The notes beneath the pieces were generated by a model, which saw nothing but the letters and a program-made list of their open reading frames with translations, made no database searches and was not told the DNA's origin. Positions 1 to 5,010 of a stretch of 5,010 bases of DNA are shown here, in pieces (position 1 is the stretch's first letter; each line of letters starts with the position of its first letter). The position numbers and the translations under genes were made by a program. This DNA is from Bacillota bacterium (GTDB taxonomy: Bacteria > Bacillota > Bacilli > Bacillales_B > DSM-18226): the NCBI GenBank assembly GCA_021821235.1, contig JAKACS010000322.1, forward strand, positions 1-5,010, given 5' to 3'.

Positions 1-2
1 TT

Positions 3-611
3 TTTGAACATATTGATAAAATCGAAAGGGTTTTGGAAGCTTTGGTAGTTCTCAGGACAAGCTTGCCTGATATCCCACTTCTTTTTACTTTCCGTTCAGA
101 AAAAGAAGGCGGCCAAAAGGGGATTAGCCGTGAATATTACGTTGCCCTCAATCAAGCGATTATTGAAACGGAAAAAGTCGAATTGATCGATGTGGAACTT
201 TTCAGCGGTGAAGAAATTGTCAAACAGCTTGTGGCACTTGCACATGCGAAAAATGTTTTTGTTGTTGTTTCAAGTCATGAATTTACAAAAACACCGTCAA
301 AAGATGAAATCGTTTCGAGATTATGCAAAGCGCAGGAGCTGGGTGGGGATTTACCGAAGATTGCCGTAATGCCAGCAACTGCTGCCGATGTCTTGACATT
401 GCTCGATGCCACCAGCACAATGAACGAAAAATTTGCCGATCGGCCGATTATAACAATGTCAATGGACCAAAAAGGAATGATCAGCCGCCTTGCTGGAGAA
501 GTGTTTGGCTCTGCCTTGACCTTTGGCGCAGCAAAGAATGCATCAGCCCCTGGTCAAATTCCTGCTGCGATGCTTCGAGATGTTTTGGCATTGCTGCATG
601 ACAAGAAGTAA
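3..611 (+). CDS. aroD: 3-dehydroquinate dehydratase, class I (AroD), C-terminal part, 5' end outside window
   Basis: Class I dehydroquinase converts 3-dehydroquinate to 3-dehydroshikimate through a Schiff base, the third step of the cytoplasmic shikimate pathway to aromatic amino acids. The frame is open to the left edge and 202 residues are visible out of the roughly 250 usual for the family, so about 50 N-terminal residues are missing; the internal TTG at 33 is not the start. Visible landmarks in order are FTFRSEKEGG (substrate-binding Arg), the catalytic His in VSSHEFTKTP (codon 276-278), the Schiff-base Lys in LPKIAVMP (codon 357-359), the conserved TMSM..GMISR segment, and the C-terminal FGSALTFGAA/SAPGQIP signature with its conserved Gln. 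All expected catalytic residues are present, so the enzyme should be active. Small deviations are SSH where many homologues have SNH, and DQK after TMSM where a Gly is common. In Bacillus subtilis the equivalent gene is called aroC. No strong terminator follows. Confidence 0.96.
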   Translation, partial: FEHIDKIERVLEALVVLRTSLPDIPLLFTFRSEKEGGQKGISREYYVALNQAIIETEKVELIDVELFSGEEIVKQLVALAHAKNVFVVVSSHEFTKTPSKDEIVSRLCKAQELGGDLPKIAVMPATAADVLTLLDATSTMNEKFADRPIITMSMDQKGMISRLAGEVFGSALTFGAAKNASAPGQIPAAMLRDVLALLHDKK

Positions 612-649
612 TGTTCAATTTGTCTACCTTATCGAAAGATCTTAAAAAA

Positions 650-677
650 TTGCAAAAATGACCAAAAGTTTTTGCGA
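650..677. repeat. A/T-rich inverted repeat between aroD and the kinase gene
   Basis: The arms TTGCAAAAAT (650-659) and GTTTTTGCGA (668-677) pair over ten positions, two of them G-T, around an 8-base loop. On the plus strand no T tract follows, so it is a poor terminator for aroD. Read on the minus strand it is followed by a run of six T residues, but no minus-strand gene lies upstream of it. It could be a weak transcript-end hairpin, a protein-binding site, or chance in A/T-rich DNA. Confidence 0.3.
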
Positions 678-748
678 GGGGGTATTGATAATTGTAAAAA
701 TTGTTTAAAACCAGCCTATTATCCTATTTTTTCCTATTCGAAGTTTTG

Positions 749-754
749 TATAAT
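749..754 (+). promoter_or_regulatory. Putative -10 element of the histidine kinase promoter
   Basis: A perfect TATAAT lies about 75 bases before the likely GTG start of the kinase gene, inside a strongly A/T-rich stretch (about 691-780). There is no good -35 hexamer 16-18 bases upstream; only T-rich sequence is found there. A second candidate -10, TATAAA at 768-773, has an equally poor -35. I saw no convincing sigma-H promoter, which might have been expected for a sporulation kinase. In such A/T-rich DNA a TATAAT match can arise by chance. Confidence 0.35.
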
Positions 755-816
755 ATATATATAGACCTATAAAGTATATACATGTTGATGATCTTTATAG
801 CAATTTATTGCAGAAG

Positions 817-821
817 AGGAG
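817..821 (+). promoter_or_regulatory. Ribosome binding site that sets the kinase start
   Basis: AGGAG, inside AGAGGAGAAAAA, is followed by two adjacent in-frame GTG codons at 827 and 830. The spacing from AGGAG is 5 bases to the first and 8 to the second, so 830 is favoured. The in-frame ATG at 782 has no Shine-Dalgarno sequence in front of it and would place this ribosome binding site inside the coding region. Confidence 0.75.
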
Positions 822-829
822 AAAAAGTG

Positions 830-2251
830 GTGAATGAAATTGAGGTAACAGATAAAGAATTTCTACGGAAGATGGAGGAGTCTTGCCCCTTTTTAAGACT
901 GTCCAGCGATTTATTCTCCGTCCATTCTCTTGACAGTTGTTTTGTTTACGCTTCCCAATCAGTAAAGGAACTGCTAGGCTATATGCCGGATGAGATGGTT
1001 TCGGTCCCTCTTGTTGATCTATGCCACCCAAATGACCGTCACACTATTCATTATTTTTTGCGGCATTATGACGATTTTGACAAATATCGGGTCATCTATC
1101 GGATTCGTAGAAAAACCGGGGAATACATCTGGTTCGAATCCCTTTTTATGATTGATAAACAGTCCAATTTGCTTTTTTGTACTTCACGGGATTTTACCGA
1201 ATACAAAACGACCGAGGAAGAATTGGAAGCGAATCGAAAAAAATACGAAGCACTTGTCGAGAGCTTTCAAGATACGGTCGGCATTGTAACGGTTGATGGT
1301 TATTGGGTATACATGAATGATGCCGGCAAAAAACTCTTCGGCATTACTAGCATTAGTGAAATGATTGGACGGTCGATTTTTGAACATATCCCGCAGGAAG
1401 AACATCGAAAAATTCGGGACCATTTTCTTTCACATCAAGAAAAAGAACCTTTTGAGCTGACGATTTTACGAACGGACAGACAAATTCGGTATGCGGAAGC
1501 AAAAGTGATCCCGACAGTTTATAAAGAACGAAAAACCTGCCAAATTGTCATCCGGGATTTGACAGAGAGAAAGAAAACCGAAGACATGATGCAGCAGACG
1601 GAAAAGCTGTCAGTTGTCGGACATTTAGCTGCCGGGATTGCCCATGAGATCCGAAATCCGCTCACAGCGATTAAAGGCTTTACCCAGCTTATGAAACAAG
1701 AAATTCCAAATTCATATTTGGATGTTGTTTTAACAGAATTGGAAAGAGTTGAAAATATCGTTAGTGACCTGCTGATCCTTGCCAAACCGCAGGCGTCCGT
1801 TTACGAAAAAGTCAATATGGAAAAGCTTTTGAACGATACAATTTTTTTATTTCTATCAGAAGCTCATTTACATAATATAGAATTTATCAATGATCTTCAA
1901 CTATCCGATCCTATTATTGAAGGAGAGGGCGATAAACTGAAGCAAGTCTATATTAATTTACTGAAGAATGCAATTGAAGCCATGCCAAACGGCGGACACA
2001 TTTCAATTCGAGCGCACGAAAGAAACACTGATTATTTGATCACCCAAATCATCGACGAAGGCGTTGGCATCCCACGTGAACGAATTTCGAGGCTGGGCGA
2101 ACCTTTTTACAGCACAAAAGAGAAAGGAACGGGTCTCGGCCTAATGATTTGCAATCGGATTATTAAAAATCATAACGGTACGCTGACAATCGACAGCAGT
2201 GAAAATAGCGGTACAACCGTAACCATCAAACTTCCCAGGAGGTGCAGCTAA
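830..2251 (+). CDS. PAS-PAS sensor histidine kinase, soluble, sporulation-kinase (Kin) type, orphan
   Basis: A 473-residue cytoplasmic histidine kinase that should autophosphorylate on His272 and pass the phosphate to a response-regulator receiver. Domains in order: PAS 1 about 17-124 (PAS_3-like, ending YIWFES...CTSRDFTEYK); a short helical linker; PAS 2 about 137-247 (ending IVIRDLTERKKTED); HisKA about 259-324 with the H-box AAGIAHEIRNPLTAIKGF; HATPase about 366-471 with N-box INLLKNAIEA, G1 DEGVGIP, F-box PFYSTK and G2 GTGLGL. All ATP-binding motifs look intact. No membrane segment or signal peptide is seen, so the signal is presumably intracellular, sensed by the PAS domains. No cofactor-binding residue can be assigned. 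The H-box is of the type found in Bacillus KinA-KinE, which feed Spo0F in the sporulation phosphorelay. No response regulator is adjacent in the window, which fits an orphan phosphorelay kinase. The Spo0F link and the specific Kin identity are inference, so no symbol is given. The start is GTG at 830, with 827 as an alternative. Confidence 0.9.
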   Translation: MNEIEVTDKEFLRKMEESCPFLRLSSDLFSVHSLDSCFVYASQSVKELLGYMPDEMVSVPLVDLCHPNDRHTIHYFLRHYDDFDKYRVIYRIRRKTGEYIWFESLFMIDKQSNLLFCTSRDFTEYKTTEEELEANRKKYEALVESFQDTVGIVTVDGYWVYMNDAGKKLFGITSISEMIGRSIFEHIPQEEHRKIRDHFLSHQEKEPFELTILRTDRQIRYAEAKVIPTVYKERKTCQIVIRDLTERKKTEDMMQQTEKLSVVGHLAAGIAHEIRNPLTAIKGFTQLMKQEIPNSYLDVVLTELERVENIVSDLLILAKPQASVYEKVNMEKLLNDTIFLFLSEAHLHNIEFINDLQLSDPIIEGEGDKLKQVYINLLKNAIEAMPNGGHISIRAHERNTDYLITQIIDEGVGIPRERISRLGEPFYSTKEKGTGLGLMICNRIIKNHNGTLTIDSSENSGTTVTIKLPRRCS

Positions 2252-2252
2252 T

Positions 2253-2268
2253 TTACATTCCTATGTAA
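2253..2268. repeat. Short inverted repeat after the kinase gene
   Basis: TTACAT (2253-2258) and ATGTAA (2263-2268) form a perfect 6-bp inverted repeat with a 4-base loop, directly behind the kinase stop codon. The stem is A/T-rich and no T tract follows on the plus strand, so it is not a convincing intrinsic terminator. The same ATGTA/TACAT word recurs as CATGTA (2302-2307) and TACATG (2322-2327) in the same gap. The 88 bases between the two convergent genes otherwise show nothing recognisable. Confidence 0.25.
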
Positions 2269-2339
2269 TTGGTGCCCCTCTTTTCTTTAAAACCGGTCAA
2301 CCATGTAGTTCTAAAAGACAATACATGATTGCGGGCATC

Positions 2340-4121
2340 CTAGTAAAAAGTTAAACCGGCTCCGAATTGATACAATCCTTTAATGCTTACGGGAAGTTTT
2401 CCCTCGGGTTTGCTGCCAAATATGACATCGATGGCAGCATTCATGGAAGAAGGCACGGGTGAACCCCAACGGTCAATGGCATATGATGCAATATAGGCCC
2501 TAACCGAAGGGAAATGTTTTAGATCATATGGAAGTCCCAAGGAAAGAACGACGAGCGGTTTCCCGCTTGACTCCAGTGCTCTTACTAAGTTGATCTGCCC
2601 TTGTGAGAGGGAACTTGCCGAGTAAGTAGCGACAATCATCCGATCCGCCTGGTTTGCCAATTTGGTTACATTTTTAATGTCTGCGGCCGTTGGGTTAGCC
2701 GGAGTAACAGTGTGGATTACCTTTCCCAACGTTTTGCGACGAACGGATTGGATGATTGCTTCCATTTGTTTCCTAGAATCGAAAATTTCAGGGCCAACCA
2801 CAAAAGTAGTTGCATTGCTGTCATTTGCCATAAAGGGCAATAGATTTTCATTTTTCAGCACTGTAATTGATTTTTTAGCTACTACAGCTGCGACTTTTTT
2901 ATGCTCCGGGCTGTTAACTACTTTTCTCGCATGGGCAGGGTCTGCATACCGATGATGAAATAAATCATATTTGGCTTTTGCCAACAGAATCCGTTTTACT
3001 GATTCATTGATTCTTTCTTCCGTTAATTCACCTGATTTAAATGCTCGATATAAGGCATGGTACGTTTCAAGTTGGCGTTTGTAAGAGCCGGTTGCCATGA
3101 CAATATCAGCGCCGGCATTGATGGCCATTACAGCCGCTTGCCCGGTTCCCCAATGGTGATCAATTGCATCCATACTCATCGAATCTGTTACGATAATCCC
3201 ATTAAACCTCATTTGCTTTCTCAAAAGGCCTGTTACTACCTTTTTTGAAAGCGTAGCCGGAAGATCCGGATCAACCGCATCAATGATGACATGGGCAGTC
3301 ATAATGGAATCGACGCCTGCCGCAATTGCTTTCTTAAACGGTGGGAGATGTACTTGCTCCAAGGTTTTTCGATCATAGTTTACCGCCGCTAAACTTAAAT
3401 GTGAATCAACATATGTGTCTCCGTGTCCGGGAAAATGTTTGGCGGTCGCCACTACACCATTTTGCTGGTAACCTTTGATTTGGGCAGCGGCCATTTGTGA
3501 AACCAAGTCCGTTTTTTCACTATATGACCGGATTCCGATCACCGGGTTAGATGGATTTGAGTTTACATCCGCGAGCGGTGAATAATTCCAGTTAAATCCC
3601 ATTGCTTTTAGTTCGATTGCGGTTATATTGGCAACCTGTTCTGCTGTTTTTAGATCTCTTGTTGCCCCGATTGCCATTTGCCGCGGAAAGTCTGTTCCAT
3701 CGGTAACATGCTGGTATGCCCCATACTCCAGATCGGCGGAGATAAAGAGGGGAATTTGCAGACGGGTTTCAGAGGCCCATTTTTGCAGTTGATTTGTGAA
3801 GCGGGCGATTGTTTCCGCATTTGCTTTTCCATAATAAATGACAGAACCGCTGGAATAAGTCTTAATTAAGTTTTGAATGTTTTTATCATTGATTTGCCGA
3901 TCTCGGACAGAAGGCATTACCAGCTGTCCGATTTTTTCTTTATCCGACATTTTTCCAATGAGCTGGGTTACTAAATCACGATTCGGCAAATCTTTGAACA
4001 TAAAGGCATTTGGCTGTTCAACAGAAGCCTGGACATTTGTTTCTTGGGAAAATATACCAGAAACGAACACAAAAGCGGAGCATATCATCAGTACATAGTT
4101 TTTATTTCTTCGAGAATTCAT
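2340..4121 (-). CDS. nagZ: Secreted GH3 beta-N-acetylhexosaminidase (NagZ-like)
   Basis: A family 3 glycoside hydrolase of 593 residues, predicted to release terminal beta-linked N-acetylglucosamine from exported substrates such as cell-wall muropeptides. The N-terminus has a basic n-region (NSRRNKN), a hydrophobic core (YVLMICSAFVFVSGIF) and a possible signal peptidase I site VQA|S at 30-32; Cys14 lacks a proper lipobox. The catalytic barrel spans about 45-390. It holds KHFPGHGDT (228-236), the acid/base pair Asp239-His241 in VDSH, as in Bacillus NagZ, and the nucleophile Asp313 in IIVTDSMSMD. A GH3 C-terminal domain (about 415-593) begins ITVLKNENLLPF and ends QFGAGLTFY. The segment between His241 and Asp313 seems about a dozen residues shorter than I recall for B. 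subtilis NagZ. The ATG at 4121 is preceded by GGTGA at short spacing. A TTG at 4139 (599 residues), preceded by AGGCGGTG, is the main alternative; a longer frame to 4217 lacks a ribosome binding site. It is convergent with the kinase gene. Exact substrate is inferred; the symbol denotes the family. Confidence 0.9.
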   Translation of the reverse strand: MNSRRNKNYVLMICSAFVFVSGIFSQETNVQASVEQPNAFMFKDLPNRDLVTQLIGKMSDKEKIGQLVMPSVRDRQINDKNIQNLIKTYSSGSVIYYGKANAETIARFTNQLQKWASETRLQIPLFISADLEYGAYQHVTDGTDFPRQMAIGATRDLKTAEQVANITAIELKAMGFNWNYSPLADVNSNPSNPVIGIRSYSEKTDLVSQMAAAQIKGYQQNGVVATAKHFPGHGDTYVDSHLSLAAVNYDRKTLEQVHLPPFKKAIAAGVDSIMTAHVIIDAVDPDLPATLSKKVVTGLLRKQMRFNGIIVTDSMSMDAIDHHWGTGQAAVMAINAGADIVMATGSYKRQLETYHALYRAFKSGELTEERINESVKRILLAKAKYDLFHHRYADPAHARKVVNSPEHKKVAAVVAKKSITVLKNENLLPFMANDSNATTFVVGPEIFDSRKQMEAIIQSVRRKTLGKVIHTVTPANPTAADIKNVTKLANQADRMIVATYSASSLSQGQINLVRALESSGKPLVVLSLGLPYDLKHFPSVRAYIASYAIDRWGSPVPSSMNAAIDVIFGSKPEGKLPVSIKGLYQFGAGLTFY

Positions 4122-4145
4122 TTTCACCAATACTTTCAAGAAAGG

Positions 4146-4153
4146 CACCGCCT
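4146..4153 (-). promoter_or_regulatory. Alternative ribosome binding site upstream of the GH3 gene
   Basis: AGGCGGTG on the minus strand matches AGGAGGTG at seven of eight positions. It lies six bases before an in-frame TTG (4137-4139), which would add six residues (MKVLVK) before the chosen ATG. The ATG at 4119-4121 has its own partial site, GGTGA, only about two bases away. Both starts leave a usable signal peptide, so the choice is not settled by sequence. Confidence 0.4.
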
Positions 4154-4191
4154 TAACATTCAATTGCCAATTTGTTCTAACTTGATACAGT

Positions 4192-4197
4192 ATTATC
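4192..4197 (-). promoter_or_regulatory. Putative -10 element of the GH3 gene promoter
   Basis: GATAAT on the minus strand (five of six matches to TATAAT) lies between the upstream terminator and the GH3 start, about 70 bases before the ATG. The overlapping TGATAATAC could also be read as an extended -10. The nearest -35-like word is TTGGCT at 4212-4217, 14 or 16 bases away depending on the frame of the -10, so the match is weak. A promoter somewhere in 4122-4232 is expected because a terminator isolates the gene from its upstream neighbour. Confidence 0.3.
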
Positions 4198-4232
4198 ATG
4201 TGCTTTCTCTGAGCCAATATACGACCCCATAC

Positions 4233-4267
4233 AAAAACTAGGAAACAGCAAATTGTTCCCCAGCTTT
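4233..4267 (-). terminator. Intrinsic terminator of the DUF2142-like membrane protein gene
   Basis: On the minus strand, three bases after the TGA stop, the arm AAAGCTGGGGAACA (4267-4254) pairs with TGTTTCCTAGTTTT (4247-4234) over 14 consecutive positions, three of them G-T, around a 6-base loop ATTTGC. The descending arm ends in five T residues. This is a good Rho-independent terminator for the minus-strand gene to the right. It should separate that gene from the GH3 gene, although some read-through is possible because the T tract is short and partly within the stem. Confidence 0.8.
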
Positions 4268-4270
4268 AGA

Positions 4271-5010
4271 TCAATAGCTGTTAATTTGAAAAAGATAGGA
4301 TAAAAGGGCAGTGTACAGGCTGGCATGAACAATGGTTGTCAGCGAGAAATTTCCGTCTCTATTTCTGTAGCTAAATTGCCTGTTTGCAAAACTTAAGAAG
4401 AAGAAAATCATTACAGGAAGAAAATACCTTCCTTGAATACCATATACAATTGAATATCCTACAGGAGTGTACCCTACATATAAAGCCGTATAGATGAGTA
4501 AAATGACCGCTGCCATAGTCAACAGCATAATCACCTTGTCTCTTTTTCGCCAATAATGTTGCAAATCCGTCTCATCATTCACCAGTCCGAATAAGATCAT
4601 CAAAAACAAGAACGTGTAAATCACGATGGTAGGAGTCGAATAGTGGTAAATGACAATGACAATGCCAAGCATCCCTAAAAACTTTCCCTCTCCTAATCGT
4701 ATAAATGAATCAAGCAAGACTTTTCCGTACTGTAAAGGCTGAGAAATGATAAACAAAATTTGCTCCTTCGGCGATACTCCCGAGTGTGTTCTGACATCGG
4801 GTATTGACAAATTAGCAAGGTTTAGCCAATTCCAAAACAGGTATGGGATGGTAAAACCAGCTAAAACGAGCAGTATTTTCTTAACAAAATCCTTCTTGTC
4901 GGTAAATTTTCTTAGTGGAATCAGGAAAAAGAGAAGGAATAACGGAAAATAAACAATTTTCGAAACAACAATAAAAATTCCGATTCCAATGGTTGTCAGC
5001 ACATGTTTCA
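4271..5010 (-). CDS. Polytopic membrane protein, DUF2142-like, C-terminal part, 5' end outside window
   Basis: The frame is open through the right edge, so the N-terminal part is missing; the internal GTG at 5002 is not a credible start because coding sequence continues before it (a Lys-His pair and beyond). About 245 residues are visible, against roughly 400-500 for DUF2142 proteins. Numbering from the codon at 5002, hydrophobic segments lie at about 2-30 (with the SKIVYFPL motif), 42-60, 106-119, 124-141, 157-177, 191-206 and 222-239, separated by basic loops. The motif YGIQGRYFLP (187-196) at the start of a late membrane helix is the feature I associate with DUF2142. The molecular function of the family is not established; members often sit near cell-surface polysaccharide genes, but no such neighbour is visible here. 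Family assignment rests on motif recognition and should be read as likely, not certain. The gene ends in TGA immediately before a strong terminator. Confidence 0.75.
   Translation of the reverse strand, partial: KHVLTTIGIGIFIVVSKIVYFPLFLLFFLIPLRKFTDKKDFVKKILLVLAGFTIPYLFWNWLNLANLSIPDVRTHSGVSPKEQILFIISQPLQYGKVLLDSFIRLGEGKFLGMLGIVIVIYHYSTPTIVIYTFLFLMILFGLVNDETDLQHYWRKRDKVIMLLTMAAVILLIYTALYVGYTPVGYSIVYGIQGRYFLPVMIFFFLSFANRQFSYRNRDGNFSLTTIVHASLYTALLSYLFQINSY

Noticed and set aside
33..611. A complete 192-residue gene starting at TTG 33
   Set aside because: The frame is open to the left edge and the preceding codons (FEHIDKIERV) fit the same AroD fold, so the gene is truncated by the window and does not start here.
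755..763. TA-dinucleotide run (ATATATATA) as a microsatellite
   Set aside because: It is only about four units long and lies in an A/T-rich promoter region; not notable as a repeat.
2302..2327. CATGTA...TACATG inverted repeat as a terminator of the GH3 gene
   Set aside because: The stem is six A/T-rich pairs with a 14-base loop and no adjacent T tract, so it would not be a stable terminator.
2662..2955. Plus-strand 97-residue frame inside the GH3 gene
   Set aside because: It is antisense to a clearly coding GH3 domain, has no homology I recognise and no supporting ribosome binding site.
4122..4217. N-terminal extension of the GH3 enzyme to TTG 4217
   Set aside because: It lacks a ribosome binding site, buries the signal peptide behind more than 30 extra residues, and covers the likely promoter region.
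4122..4232. Riboswitch or T-box in the GH3 leader
   Set aside because: The leader is about 110 bases at most, shows no conserved aptamer or T-box motif and no second terminator hairpin before the start codon.
3877..4241. Overlapping plus-strand frames opposite the GH3 N-terminus
   Set aside because: They mirror the coding strand and its leader, resemble no known family and overlap each other.

Overview
The window looks like an ordinary stretch of chromosome from a low-to-moderate GC, endospore-forming-type Firmicute, most likely a member of the Bacillaceae. The evidence is a Bacillus-like class I 3-dehydroquinate dehydratase, a soluble PAS-PAS histidine kinase of the sporulation-kinase type, purine-rich Shine-Dalgarno sequences, a GTG start, and a secreted family 3 glycoside hydrolase resembling Bacillus NagZ. 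The genus cannot be fixed from the sequence alone.

Layout: (1) 3-611, plus strand, is the C-terminal part of aroD (shikimate pathway), cut by the left edge. (2) 612-829 is an AT-rich intergenic region with a perfect TATAAT and a weak A/T-rich inverted repeat; it probably carries the promoter of the next gene. (3) 830-2251, plus strand, is a 473-residue cytoplasmic PAS-PAS-HisKA-HATPase kinase with no response regulator beside it. (4) 2252-2339 is a short convergent gap with no recognisable terminator. (5) 2340-4121, minus strand, is a secreted GH3 beta-N-acetylhexosaminidase with both NagZ catalytic signatures. (6) 4122-4270 holds a strong intrinsic terminator for the gene to its right and the leader of the GH3 gene. 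(7) 4271-5010, minus strand, is the C-terminal half of a polytopic membrane protein resembling DUF2142, cut by the right edge.

The genes do not form one operon or an evident shared system. They appear to be separate transcription units: amino-acid biosynthesis, signalling, cell-wall glycan turnover and a membrane protein. I found no CRISPR array, transposase, tRNA or rRNA gene, riboswitch or phage-like gene. I saw no convincing evidence of a new multi-gene system. The points most worth a second look are the orphan kinase, the isolated NagZ-like enzyme outside a muropeptide-recycling cluster, the terminator-less convergent junction, and start-site choices in which the longest reading frames are misleading.
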